DNA of 10,223 bases from an uncultured Lachnospiraceae bacterium (GTDB lineage: Bacteria > Bacillota > Clostridia > Lachnospirales > Lachnospiraceae). Positions 1-7,809 of this stretch are shown piece by piece; the first letter of the stretch is position 1, and the number at the start of each line of letters is the position of its first letter. The stretch is taken from assembly GCA_902783735.1 (NCBI GenBank), contig CACZSE010000121.1:1-10223 (forward strand). Reading direction: 5' to 3'. Below the pieces are notes generated by a model. That model was not told the origin of the DNA. It made no database searches and saw only the letters and a program-made list of their open reading frames with translations. The translations under genes and the position numbers were made by a program.

Positions 1-1093
1 CTTATCTCCTACAAAAATCCATTAGCGGAAGTGAGGGATTCACTTTGACCTCGCTAATAAGGAGAAGAGGATAGAAGAACTGGAGCGAGAGATGGAAGCT
101 CCGAATTTCTGGGATGACGCTGATGCGGCAAACCTGAAGATGAAAACACTTAAAAACATGAAGGATACGGTAGAACTGTATTCTTCTCTTGAGACTCAGT
201 ATGACGATATTGAGACTCTTATTGAAATGGGTTATGAAGAGGCTGACGAGAGCCTCATTCCCGAGGTCCGCGAAGAACTTGATGCATTTGTCAATACTCT
301 GGAAGATTTAAGGATCAGTACGCTTCTTACGGGAGAGTTTGATAAAAACAATGCAATCTTAAAGCTTAACGCGGGAGCAGGCGGTACCGAGTCATGCGAC
401 TGGGCGCAGATGCTTTATCGTATGTATACAAGATGGGCCGAAAAGAAGGGCTTTACTGTAGAGGAACTCGACTTTCTCGATGGTGATGAGGCCGGTATCA
501 AGTCGGTAACTTTCCAGGTCAACGGAATTAATGCCTATGGTTATCTTAAGGCAGAAAAAGGTGTACACAGACTTGTGAGGATATCTCCCTTCAACGCTCA
601 GGGAAAGAGACAGACTTCGTTTGTTTCTCTTGATGTTATGCCTGAGATCAATGAGGATCTTGATATAGAGATAAAGGATGAGGATATCCGTATAGATACG
701 TATCGAAGCAGCGGAGCCGGTGGTCAGCATATCAATAAGACATCTTCAGCCATCCGTATAACGCACTTCCCTACAGGTATCGTTGTTCAGTGTCAAAATG
801 AACGAAGTCAGTTCCAAAATAAAGATAAGGCTATGCAGATGCTTAAAGCCAAGCTTTACATGCTGCGTAAGGAAGAGAATAAGGAGAAGCTTTCGGACAT
901 AAGAGGTGAAGTGACCGAGATAGGCTGGGGAAATCAGATACGATCATACGTGTTCCAGCCGTATACGATGGTCAAGGATCACAGAACAAATGTTGAGAGC
1001 GGAAATGTGGATGCCGTAATGGACGGAGCACTTGATCCTTTTATTAACGGATATCTCAAATGGATAAATACAAAGCCTGAACAGCAACAATAA
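1..1093 (+). CDS. prfB: Peptide chain release factor 2 (RF2), 5' partial, expressed through a programmed +1 frameshift
   Basis: RF2 ends translation at UAA and UGA codons by triggering peptidyl-tRNA hydrolysis on the ribosome. The first few codons lie outside the window. Frame 1 reads YKNPLAEVRDSL and stops at TGA 46-48. Slipping one base forward after CTT (43-45) continues at GAC 47-49 with DLANKEKRIEELERE, joining the long frame that ends at 1093. The family homology runs unbroken across the shift, so the ATG at 92 is an internal methionine and not the start. Key motifs are the SPF tripeptide that reads the stop codon (584-592) and the GGQ catalytic loop (719-727) in the context SSGAGGQHINKTSSA. 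About 363 residues are visible, near full family length. The frameshift is an autoregulatory switch: low RF2 lets the ribosome pause at UGA and shift. tex follows 25 bases downstream. Identification is secure. Confidence 0.97.
33..49 (+). promoter_or_regulatory. prfB programmed +1 frameshift site (CTTTGAC with upstream SD-like GAGGG)
   Basis: The slippery codon CTT (43-45) is followed directly by the in-frame stop TGA (46-48) and C49, the conserved CUU-UGA-C signal of bacterial prfB. An SD-like GAGGG at 33-37 lies 5 bases before CTT. In E. coli the stimulator is AGGGGG with 3 bases of spacing, so this one looks weaker and is set further back. The match of frames and the family-wide rule make the assignment firm; the efficiency is unknown. 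Confidence 0.93.
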
Positions 1094-1118
1094 AGATATA
1101 TGATTAAAGGACACCCAA

Positions 1119-3443
1119 ATGGACATAATAGCTAAGATCACTGAAGAACTTCAGGTAAAAAAATGGCAGGTAGAAGCTGCGGTAGGCCTCATAGATGAAG
1201 GGAATACCATACCTTTCATTTCAAGATACAGAAAAGAAGCAACCGGATCTCTTAATGATGAACAGTTAAGAGACCTTGATGAAAGACTCAATTATCTTCG
1301 GGGACTGGAAGAAAGGAAAGCAAGCGTACTTGCATCTATAGAAGAACAGGGAAAGCTTACAGATGAGCTTAAAGCAAAGATCGAGGCAGCTGAGACTCTT
1401 GTGCTGGTGGAGGATCTTTACAGACCATATAAGCAAAAGAAAAAGACAAGAGCTTCAGTGGCAAAAGAACGCGGTCTTGAGCCTCTGGCCGAATATATAC
1501 TCAGGCAGGATGCTACACAACCTCTGGAAAATGAAGCGGCAAAATATGTCAATGAAGAAAAGCAGGTGACAAATGTGTCAGAAGCTCTTCAGGGTGCGAA
1601 GGATATAATAGCAGAGCAGATTTCAGATGAGGCCGATTACAGAACTTATATCAGAAATGCCACACTCGAGGAAGGAGTTTTGACCAGCAAAGTCAAAGAA
1701 AAAGACGCCGATTCTGTCTACGAAATGTATTATGACTATGAAGAATCGGTATCCAAAGTTGCAGGGCACAGGACTCTGGCCGTAAACAGAGGAGAGGCGG
1801 AGAAGGTACTTACGGTAAAGGTTGTTGCACCTGTTGACAGGATCATTACATATCTTGAAAAGAAAGTCATAACAAACGACAACGAATATACGACACCTGC
1901 CCTTAAAGCTGCCGTTGAAGACAGCTATGACAGGCTTATAGCACCGGCGATTGAACGTGAGGTCAGAAACGAACTGACTGAGAAAGCTGAGGACGGAGCT
2001 ATCCAGGTATTTGGAAAGAACCTCGAACAGCTGCTCATGCAGCCTCCTATTGCAGGGAAAGTGGTCTTAGGCTGGGATCCTGCTTTCAGGACGGGTTGTA
2101 AGCTTGCGGTTGTTGATGCGACGGGAAAGGTTTTGGATACAAAGGTTATATATCCCACTGCACCGCAAAACAAAGTGGAAGAGGCAAAAGCAGAATTAAA
2201 GAAGCTCATTAAAAAATACGGTGTTTCTCTGATATCAGTCGGAAACGGTACTGCTTCAAGAGAGTCAGAACAGGTCATCGTAGGACTCATTAAGGAATTG
2301 GATACACCTGTTCAATATGTAATTGTCAATGAGGCGGGAGCGTCCGTCTATTCGGCCAGCAAACTGGCAACTGAAGAGTTCCCGAATTTTGATGTGGGAC
2401 AGCGTTCGGCTGCTTCTATAGCGAGAAGACTTCAGGACCCTCTTGCCGAACTTGTAAAGATCGATCCCAAGTCCATAGGTGTAGGACAGTATCAGCATGA
2501 CATGAATCAGAAAAAACTTGGTGATTCTCTTACAAATGTGGTTGAAGACAGTGTAAATAAGGTTGGAGTGGATCTCAATACCGCATCGGCTCCTTTACTG
2601 GAATATATTTCGGGAATAAGCAAGCCTATAGCAAAGAATATTGTGGAATACAGAGAAGCCAACGGAAAGTTTAAAGAGAGAAAAGAACTTCTTAAAGTTC
2701 CCAAGCTCGGACCCAAGGCTTTTGAACAGTGTGCGGGTTTTTTGAGGATAAATGACGGTATCAATCCCCTGGATGCTACAAGTGTTCATCCGGAAAGCTA
2801 TGAAGCGGTCAAAAAGCTTTTGGAAAAGCTTAATATGACTATGGATGATATCAGACTTTTACAGAAGCAGGCGGCAGCAGATAAAAAGCAGCATATTGCT
2901 CCGGGTAAACCATCTGAGAAAGCTAAAAGACCGCAAAAACGTGTACACATAAATACATCCACAGCCATGGGCAAGGCATTGGCTGCAGCCATGGGAGATA
3001 TTGCTCTTGAAGACGATGAAAGAAACGACAAGCCTTCGAAGGGTAAAGAAACTGCATTACTATCCAGGGTAGGCGATGTATCCGCACTTGCAAAGGAACT
3101 TGGCATCGGAGAGATCACCCTTACGGATATCCTTAAGGAACTTGAAAAGCCTTCAAGAGATCCAAGAGAAGACATGCCCAAGCCCATTTTGAGAAGCGAT
3201 GTCCTGGACATGAAGGATTTGAAGCCGGGTATGCAACTGAAGGGAACTGTCAGAAATGTTATCGATTTCGGTGTATTTGTTGATATCGGTGTTCATCAGG
3301 ACGGACTGGTACACATAAGCCAGATAACTGACAGATATATAAAGCATCCGCTTGAAGCTGTCTCTGTCGGAGATATTGTTGATGTTAAGGTTTTAGACGT
3401 TGATGTTGCGAAGAAACGTATATCTCTCACAATGAAAGTGTAA
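1119..3443 (+). CDS. tex: Tex-family RNA-binding transcription accessory protein with S1 domain
   Basis: Tex is a conserved cytoplasmic nucleic-acid-binding protein related to eukaryotic Spt6 and linked to transcription and RNA metabolism; its exact role here is not shown. The 774-residue product has the family layout: an N-terminal helical Tex region (about 1-200, including the signature TIPFISRYRKEATGSL), a YqgF/RNase H-like domain (about 315-450, VVLGWDPAFRTGCKLAVVD), helix-hairpin-helix repeats (about 485-560, with NIVEYREANGKF and KVPKLGPKAFEQCAGFLRI) and a C-terminal S1 RNA-binding domain (about 705-772, GTVRNVIDFGVFVDIG and DGLVHISQI). A Lys/Ala-rich, charged linker at about 585-645 separates HhH and S1 and looks disordered. 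The start is supported by AAAGGA at 1106-1111, 7 bases before the ATG. It lies 25 bases after prfB and may be co-transcribed. No terminator is visible in the 59 bases after it. Confidence 0.95.
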   Translation: MDIIAKITEELQVKKWQVEAAVGLIDEGNTIPFISRYRKEATGSLNDEQLRDLDERLNYLRGLEERKASVLASIEEQGKLTDELKAKIEAAETLVLVEDLYRPYKQKKKTRASVAKERGLEPLAEYILRQDATQPLENEAAKYVNEEKQVTNVSEALQGAKDIIAEQISDEADYRTYIRNATLEEGVLTSKVKEKDADSVYEMYYDYEESVSKVAGHRTLAVNRGEAEKVLTVKVVAPVDRIITYLEKKVITNDNEYTTPALKAAVEDSYDRLIAPAIEREVRNELTEKAEDGAIQVFGKNLEQLLMQPPIAGKVVLGWDPAFRTGCKLAVVDATGKVLDTKVIYPTAPQNKVEEAKAELKKLIKKYGVSLISVGNGTASRESEQVIVGLIKELDTPVQYVIVNEAGASVYSASKLATEEFPNFDVGQRSAASIARRLQDPLAELVKIDPKSIGVGQYQHDMNQKKLGDSLTNVVEDSVNKVGVDLNTASAPLLEYISGISKPIAKNIVEYREANGKFKERKELLKVPKLGPKAFEQCAGFLRINDGINPLDATSVHPESYEAVKKLLEKLNMTMDDIRLLQKQAAADKKQHIAPGKPSEKAKRPQKRVHINTSTAMGKALAAAMGDIALEDDERNDKPSKGKETALLSRVGDVSALAKELGIGEITLTDILKELEKPSRDPREDMPKPILRSDVLDMKDLKPGMQLKGTVRNVIDFGVFVDIGVHQDGLVHISQITDRYIKHPLEAVSVGDIVDVKVLDVDVAKKRISLTMKV

Positions 3444-3502
3444 TACTTACAAAACTTGCGTCACTGATTGGCATAAGATATACTATAGTCAGGAGATAAG
3501 CA

Positions 3503-3934
3503 ATGGAAAATAACGGTACGGGACCACAGGATCTGAATAGTTCATCATCTTCGATATATGTTCCTTTTGATAACGGCTTTTTAAAAGCTGCGTCTGTCAT
3601 GGGAGTAGCTTCACTGGTGACCACTTTTTTTGGCCTGCTGACCATTCCCATGGTACTCGGGGGGCTGGCGATCATCCTCGCCCTTCTGTCCAGAGGACGG
3701 GGAGATATGAATTCCAAGGCATATATGGCCTTCACCTGTGGGAGCGTGGCTATCATACTGAACATACTTATCATATGTTATGCGCTGTTTATGTTTTGTT
3801 TTAACCCTGTCTTCAGGAGTACGGTCAATGAACAGAGCAGGCGTATGTATGGCTATACCATCAACGACATGATAAATCAATCTGTTGGAGATAATTTCGA
3901 TGTAGAAAGTTATCTCAGAGGTCTTCGCAGGTAG
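3503..3934 (+). CDS. Small membrane protein, DUF4190-like, function unknown
   Basis: The 143-residue protein has no known enzymatic motif. Residues 1-25 are polar and Ser-rich (a run of five Ser at 13-17). Hydrophobic segments span about 30-62 and 74-100, separated by a short basic/polar loop (SRGRGDMNSKAY). The pattern of two Gly-rich hydrophobic stretches around a short charged loop resembles DUF4190-type proteins, but this is pattern recognition only. The tail (101-143) is charged and soluble. AGGAG at 3491-3495, 7 bases before ATG, supports the start. Its stop is 4 bases before the next membrane gene, so the two are probably made together. Confidence 0.8.
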   Translation: MENNGTGPQDLNSSSSSIYVPFDNGFLKAASVMGVASLVTTFFGLLTIPMVLGGLAIILALLSRGRGDMNSKAYMAFTCGSVAIILNILIICYALFMFCFNPVFRSTVNEQSRRMYGYTINDMINQSVGDNFDVESYLRGLRR

Positions 3935-3938
3935 ATAT

Positions 3939-4655
3939 ATGAATTATATGACTTCAAGAGAACTTAAAAATATAGCACGAGATAAAATGCTCGGACAATA
4001 CGGCACCGCAATAGGTGCCTTTATGTTTATGCGATTGGCTTTACTTATCACGCTCGGAGCATGTTCGAGTGTTTTTGCCGAACACAGGATATTAATGATC
4101 ATCGCAAGTACCTTTGTACTCTTATTGGAAGGGATATTTATTTACGGAGAGCTTTCAATTTATCTTAAGATATCCGTAGGAGACAGACCGGAAGTAATGG
4201 ATGTGGTTTCCGGGTTCAGAACATCATCGTTAAAAGCGATCGGAGCCAGAATGGTTCATCTTATCATCCTCTTCGGATGTTTTTATGCATGGGTGGCTGT
4301 CGGCATGTTAACATCGGAAATGGACAAAAGCATTTCCGGTAGCATTAATCTTATGAGCCTTTGCGTATTCAGCGCTTTGGGTATATTCCTTATGCTGACT
4401 TATTCACAGATCATGTATTTTTTACAGGATTTTTCCACCATTTCGGTTAAAGAAGCCTGCAAACGCAGCAGAGAACTCATGCGTGGAAACAAATTGTCTC
4501 TGCTGTTCATATGCATCGGATTTATTCCGATATATTTCATAGGAGTTATATCATTTATGGTTGGGTTTTATTTCATTCATCCATATGTAAAAATGACGCT
4601 GACAGAGTTTTATCTTGACAGAGTACGTTGCGGTAAAACAAGCGAAAACGTATAG
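3939..4655 (+). CDS. DUF975-like integral membrane protein, function unknown
   Basis: The 238-residue protein matches the layout of the DUF975 family. It has an N-terminal amphipathic segment (SRELKNIARDKMLGQYGTAI), about five hydrophobic segments (roughly 24-45, 50-78, 102-124, 135-162 and 187-214), the conserved ISVKEACKRSRELMRGNK stretch at 168-185 before the last membrane segment, and a PYVKMTLTEFYLD motif near the C-terminus. Members are membrane proteins of unknown function. The start is 4 bases after the preceding stop with only a weak AGG near the junction, which suggests translational coupling. An alternative start is the Met at residue 4. The next gene begins 27 bases downstream. 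Confidence 0.85.
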   Translation: MNYMTSRELKNIARDKMLGQYGTAIGAFMFMRLALLITLGACSSVFAEHRILMIIASTFVLLLEGIFIYGELSIYLKISVGDRPEVMDVVSGFRTSSLKAIGARMVHLIILFGCFYAWVAVGMLTSEMDKSISGSINLMSLCVFSALGIFLMLTYSQIMYFLQDFSTISVKEACKRSRELMRGNKLSLLFICIGFIPIYFIGVISFMVGFYFIHPYVKMTLTEFYLDRVRCGKTSENV

Positions 4656-4682
4656 CGTCTATATTATCTCAAAGGATGGTAC

Positions 4683-6290
4683 ATGCTTATGAAAATGATG
4701 TTTATCGGTGCGGCTCATGAGGTTACCGGCAGTTGCCATTATCTCAATGCCTGTGGGAAACACATACTGGTCGACTACGGTATGGAACAGGGGGTAAATA
4801 TCTATGAAAATGCACAGCTTCCGGTGGAGGCTCCGCTTATTGATTATGTGTTTTTGACACATGCGCATGTGGATCATTCCGGACTGTTGCCTCTTTTGTA
4901 TGCAAAAGGCTTCAGAGGACAGATCTTTACTACGGAGGCCAGTGCCGACCTGTGCTCTATCATGCTTCGTGATTGTGCTCATATACAGATGCAGGAAGCG
5001 GAATGGAAGAGCAGAAAAGCAAAAAGAAGCAGTGATGTACAGTATCAGGAACCTATCTATACCATGGAAGATGCCGATGGGACCATCAGGCGCATCGTTC
5101 CATGTTTATACGATCAGATAATAGATATATGTGAAGGTATAAAGATCAGATTTACGGACATAGGTCATCTGCTCGGTTCAGCCAGTATTGAGGTATGGCT
5201 GACAGAGAACGGCGAATCCAGAAAAATAGTATTTTCAGGTGATATCGGAAATACCGACCAGCCTCTTTTGAAAGATCCCGTTTATACCAAGGAAGCCGAT
5301 TATGTTGTAATGGAATCTACCTACGGTGACAGACTGCATTCGACGGAACGACCCGATTATGTAGGGGAGCTTTCTAAGATCATACAGGAGACATTTAACC
5401 GGGGAGGCAATGTTGTCATACCTTCATTTGCGGTAGGACGTACACAGGAGATGTTATATTTTCTGCGTAAGATAAAAGCAGAAAAACGGATCGTCGGATT
5501 TGAGGATTTCGAAGTCTATGTTGACAGTCCGCTCGCTGTTGAGGCAACGGGGATATTTTTAAAAAACAGCATGGATTGCTATGATGATGAAGCGAAAGAA
5601 CTTGTAAGAAAAGGCATCAATCCAATAACCTTCCCGGGACTTAAGCTGTCCATAACATCAGAGGAATCCAAAGCGATAAACTTTGATATGACACCGAAGG
5701 TGATCCTTTCAGCATCCGGAATGTGTGAAGCCGGACGTATCAGACATCATTTAAAGCATAATCTGTGGAGACCGGAATGTACGATACTGTTTGTGGGATA
5801 TCAGGCGGTCGGAACCCTTGGGCGAGCACTTATAGAAGGAGTGGATGAAGTCAGACTCTTCGGTGAACCCATAGAAGTCAGGGCTGATATCAGACAGCTT
5901 GCCGGCATAAGCGGACATGCCGATAAAAACGGACTTTTGGAATGGATCGGCGGATTTGAAAAGAGACCGACGAGGGTGTTTATCGTACACGGAGAAGATA
6001 CCGTGACCGAAACATTTGCTCAGACTCTTATAGATGAATGCGATCTGGATGCTTATGCTCCTTACAGCGGAACACGTTTTGACCTTATAAGCAATACCTT
6101 TGACTATGAGGCGACCGGTATCAGGATCGAAGCTAAAAAAGCTAAGAAGATATCAGGAGTATTTAACAGACTTATGGAAGCAGGTCAGAGACTTATCGGT
6201 ATCATCAAGAAGAGCGAAGGCATGGCCAATAAGGATCTTGCGAAATTTGCGGATCAGATCAATTCATTATGTGATAAGTGGGACAGATAA
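4683..6290 (+). CDS. Metallo-beta-lactamase / beta-CASP family RNA nuclease (YsnE/CPSF73-like)
   Basis: The 535-residue product is a predicted zinc-dependent ribonuclease of the MBL-fold beta-CASP family (the group of CPSF-like and RNase J-related enzymes). Metal ligands are visible: HAHVDH at residues 60-65 (bases 4860-4877), His162 in GHLLGSAS, Asp187 in FSGDIGN, and the late His in ISGHAD (412). Beta-CASP hallmarks are ESTYGD (211-216), the PSFAVGRTQEML and VDSPLA segments (247-285), SASGMCEAGRIRHH (343-356) and VHGE (435-438). An extra C-terminal tail (about 480-535) is basic and helical. AAAGG at 4671-4675, 7 bases before the ATG, favours this start; Met3 is an alternative. The family cleaves RNA in the cytoplasm; the exact substrate cannot be read from the sequence. 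thyA begins 1 base after its stop, so they are very likely co-transcribed and coupled. Confidence 0.92.
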   Translation: MLMKMMFIGAAHEVTGSCHYLNACGKHILVDYGMEQGVNIYENAQLPVEAPLIDYVFLTHAHVDHSGLLPLLYAKGFRGQIFTTEASADLCSIMLRDCAHIQMQEAEWKSRKAKRSSDVQYQEPIYTMEDADGTIRRIVPCLYDQIIDICEGIKIRFTDIGHLLGSASIEVWLTENGESRKIVFSGDIGNTDQPLLKDPVYTKEADYVVMESTYGDRLHSTERPDYVGELSKIIQETFNRGGNVVIPSFAVGRTQEMLYFLRKIKAEKRIVGFEDFEVYVDSPLAVEATGIFLKNSMDCYDDEAKELVRKGINPITFPGLKLSITSEESKAINFDMTPKVILSASGMCEAGRIRHHLKHNLWRPECTILFVGYQAVGTLGRALIEGVDEVRLFGEPIEVRADIRQLAGISGHADKNGLLEWIGGFEKRPTRVFIVHGEDTVTETFAQTLIDECDLDAYAPYSGTRFDLISNTFDYEATGIRIEAKKAKKISGVFNRLMEAGQRLIGIIKKSEGMANKDLAKFADQINSLCDKWDR

Positions 6291-6291
6291 T

Positions 6292-7140
6292 ATGAGTTAT
6301 GCAGACAGAGTCTTTGTCGATATGTGCAGGGACATTTTGGAAAACGGTACAAGTACGGAAGGCGAAAAAGTCAGACCTCACTGGCCTGACGGAACACCTG
6401 CCTATACCATAAAGAAATTCGGAGTGGTAAACAGATATGATCTGAGAGAGGAATTTCCTCTTTTGACTCTCAGAAGGACTGCTCTAAAATCAGCAACCGA
6501 TGAGATACTGTGGATATGGCAGCAAAAATCCAATAACATTCATGATCTTCACAGTACCATCTGGGATGAATGGGCCGATGAGGATGGTTCAATAGGAAAG
6601 GCATATGGTTATCAGCTGGGAGTGAAGCACCGGTACAAGGAAGGTATGATGGATCAGGTTGACAGGGTCATATTTGATCTCAAGAATAATCCCTTCAGCC
6701 GCCGGATCATGACCAATATATATGTTCATCAGGATCTTCACGAGATGAATCTCTATCCCTGTGCTTACAGCATGACATTCAATGTCACGCAACGACCGGG
6801 GGAAGATAAACTGACACTTAACGCTATACTCAATCAGAGATCACAGGATGTACTTGCGGCAAATAACTGGAATGTTGTTCAGTATGCGGTTCTCATGCAT
6901 ATGCTGGCAAGAGAGTGTGATATGTTTGTTGGTGAGCTGGTTCATGTAATAGCTGATGCGCATATTTACGATCGTCACGTGGATATCATAAAGGAATTGA
7001 TAAGCAGACCTCAGTATGACGCACCGAAGTTCATATTGAATCCCGAAGTGCACGATTTTTATAAATTTACAAGAAATGATGTATCGGTCGAAAATTATGT
7101 TTACGGTGAACAGATAAAAGACATACCGATCGCGATCTGA
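6292..7140 (+). CDS. thyA: Thymidylate synthase (ThyA)
   Basis: ThyA methylates dUMP to dTMP using 5,10-methylene-tetrahydrofolate and releases dihydrofolate, supplying DNA precursors. The 282-residue product has the family landmarks: GTSTEGEKVRPHWPDGTPA near the N-terminus, ELL-like EILWIWQQKSNNIHDL, IGKAYGYQLG, NPFSRRI, the nucleophile Cys157 in LYPCAYS, QRSQDVLAANNWN (dUMP contact) and AHIYDRH near 223-229. The catalytic Cys is followed by Ala where E. coli-type enzymes have His; this resembles the B. subtilis ThyA/phage phi3T class, recalled as LTPCVY. The frame is open upstream to 6100, but that part overlaps the nuclease gene and has no family similarity, so ATG 6292 (MSYADRVF) is the start. 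It is 1 base after the previous stop, with no strong ribosome site, consistent with coupling. Confidence 0.96.
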   Translation: MSYADRVFVDMCRDILENGTSTEGEKVRPHWPDGTPAYTIKKFGVVNRYDLREEFPLLTLRRTALKSATDEILWIWQQKSNNIHDLHSTIWDEWADEDGSIGKAYGYQLGVKHRYKEGMMDQVDRVIFDLKNNPFSRRIMTNIYVHQDLHEMNLYPCAYSMTFNVTQRPGEDKLTLNAILNQRSQDVLAANNWNVVQYAVLMHMLARECDMFVGELVHVIADAHIYDRHVDIIKELISRPQYDAPKFILNPEVHDFYKFTRNDVSVENYVYGEQIKDIPIAI

Positions 7141-7154
7141 CGGGAGAAGAAAAT

Positions 7155-7643
7155 ATGAACATGATAGTTGCGGTTGATGCAAACTGGGCCATAGGAAATA
7201 AGAATAATCTGCTTGTGAGGATTCCCGCAGACCATAAGATGTTCAGGGAAGAGACTACCGGCAAGGTTGTGGTTTTGGGAAGAAAGACGCTTGAGACTTT
7301 TCCGGGTGGACAGCCTTTACCAAATCGTGAAAACATCATATTATCGGCGAACCGGTCATATGAGGTCAAAGGAGCAAAGGTGGTTCATGATATTGAAGAA
7401 CTTTTGACAGCCTTAAAAGACTACGATGACAAGGATATATACATCATAGGCGGAGCATCGGTATATAAGTTAATGATGCCATATGTGGACACTATCCATG
7501 TAACAAAGATAGACCATGAATATGAAGCAGATGCATATTTCCCCGATCTTGACAGCGATCCTGAGTGGAAGATCACCGCTGAAAGTGATGAACAGGTATA
7601 TTTTGACATCACATACACATTTGTAAAATATGAAAGAATATGA
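7155..7643 (+). CDS. folA: Dihydrofolate reductase
   Basis: The enzyme reduces dihydrofolate to tetrahydrofolate with NADPH, regenerating the cofactor oxidised by the neighbouring ThyA. The 162-residue product has normal length. Visible are the N-terminal MIVAVDANWAIG strand and loop, the catalytic acid Asp26 in IPADHKMFRE, the NADPH-binding GKVVVLGRKTLETFPG (37-51), the second nucleotide-contact IIGGASVYKLMMP (97-109), Thr117 in HVTKID and a C-terminal FVKYERI strand. The Trp that precedes the acid in E. coli (MPWNLPAD) is replaced by Val21 (LLVRIPAD), a variant I associate with Clostridia-type enzymes. GGGAG at 7142-7146, 8 bases before the ATG, supports the start. The gene lies 14 bases after thyA and is the last of the cluster, followed by a terminator. 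Confidence 0.95.
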   Translation: MNMIVAVDANWAIGNKNNLLVRIPADHKMFREETTGKVVVLGRKTLETFPGGQPLPNRENIILSANRSYEVKGAKVVHDIEELLTALKDYDDKDIYIIGGASVYKLMMPYVDTIHVTKIDHEYEADAYFPDLDSDPEWKITAESDEQVYFDITYTFVKYERI

Positions 7644-7653
7644 TAAATAGAAG

Positions 7654-7688
7654 AAAACGCTCATCCTTAAACAGGCATGGGCGTTTTT
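7654..7688 (+). terminator. Rho-independent terminator of the nuclease-thyA-folA block
   Basis: The left arm 7654-7666 (AAAACGCTCATCC) pairs with 7674-7687 (GGCATGGGCGTTTT). The stem has one G-T wobble and one bulged C at 7676, with a 7-base loop. The right arm ends in a T run (7684-7688). It sits 10 bases after the folA stop. Confidence 0.85.
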
Positions 7689-7701
7689 ACTTTATATCAT
7701 A

Positions 7702-7730
7702 TTGACATGAGCAGGTTATAATGGTATATT
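7702..7730 (+). promoter_or_regulatory. Sigma-A type promoter of the symporter gene
   Basis: A perfect -35 TTGACA at 7702-7707 is spaced 17 bases from TATATT at 7725-7730. The -10 is preceded by TGG (7722-7724), an extended -10 element. The predicted start is near 7737, giving a leader of about 70 bases. A better-looking TATAAT at 7717-7722 lies only 9 bases from the -35 and is probably not the partner. Confidence 0.75.
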
Positions 7731-7740
7731 TGCTTTAATA

Positions 7741-7784
7741 CGTCAAAGCGTTGACGCTTCAAAGCGTCTATGCGATGAATCGCA
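7741..7784 (+). promoter_or_regulatory. Structured leader of the symporter gene: three inverted repeats plus a 9-bp direct repeat
   Basis: Three perfect inverted repeats follow one another just after the predicted transcription start. They are CGTCAA-N4-TTGACG (7741-7756), GACGCTT-CA-AAGCGTC (7753-7768, sharing 4 bases with the first) and TGCGAT-GA-ATCGCA (7771-7784). TCAAAGCGT also occurs twice, at 7743-7751 and 7759-7767, 16 bases apart. The first two stems share bases and cannot both form fully. They could be tandem repressor operators or an RNA switch; the sequence alone does not decide. No known riboswitch class is recognised. Confidence 0.6.
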
Positions 7785-7809
7785 CATATTAATTCGGAGG
7801 GTTAAAAAA

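Noticed and set aside
92..94. ATG 92 as start of prfB
   Set aside because: RF2 sequence continues upstream through the CTTTGAC frameshift site; no ribosome binding site is suitably placed.
2798..3211. Reverse-strand open frame of 137 codons inside tex
   Set aside because: It is antisense to well-conserved Tex coding sequence, Ser-rich as shadows of charged genes often are, and has no recognisable motif.
3456..3484. TTGCGT-N17-TATACT as a promoter for the DUF4190-like gene
   Set aside because: The start would fall on the ribosome binding site itself (about 3491), leaving almost no leader; the -35 matches at only three positions.
6100..6291. N-terminal extension of thyA open in frame from ATG 6100
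   Set aside because: It lies wholly inside the nuclease gene, is rich in Arg/Lys in an unnatural pattern, and the family similarity begins at MSYADRVF (6292).
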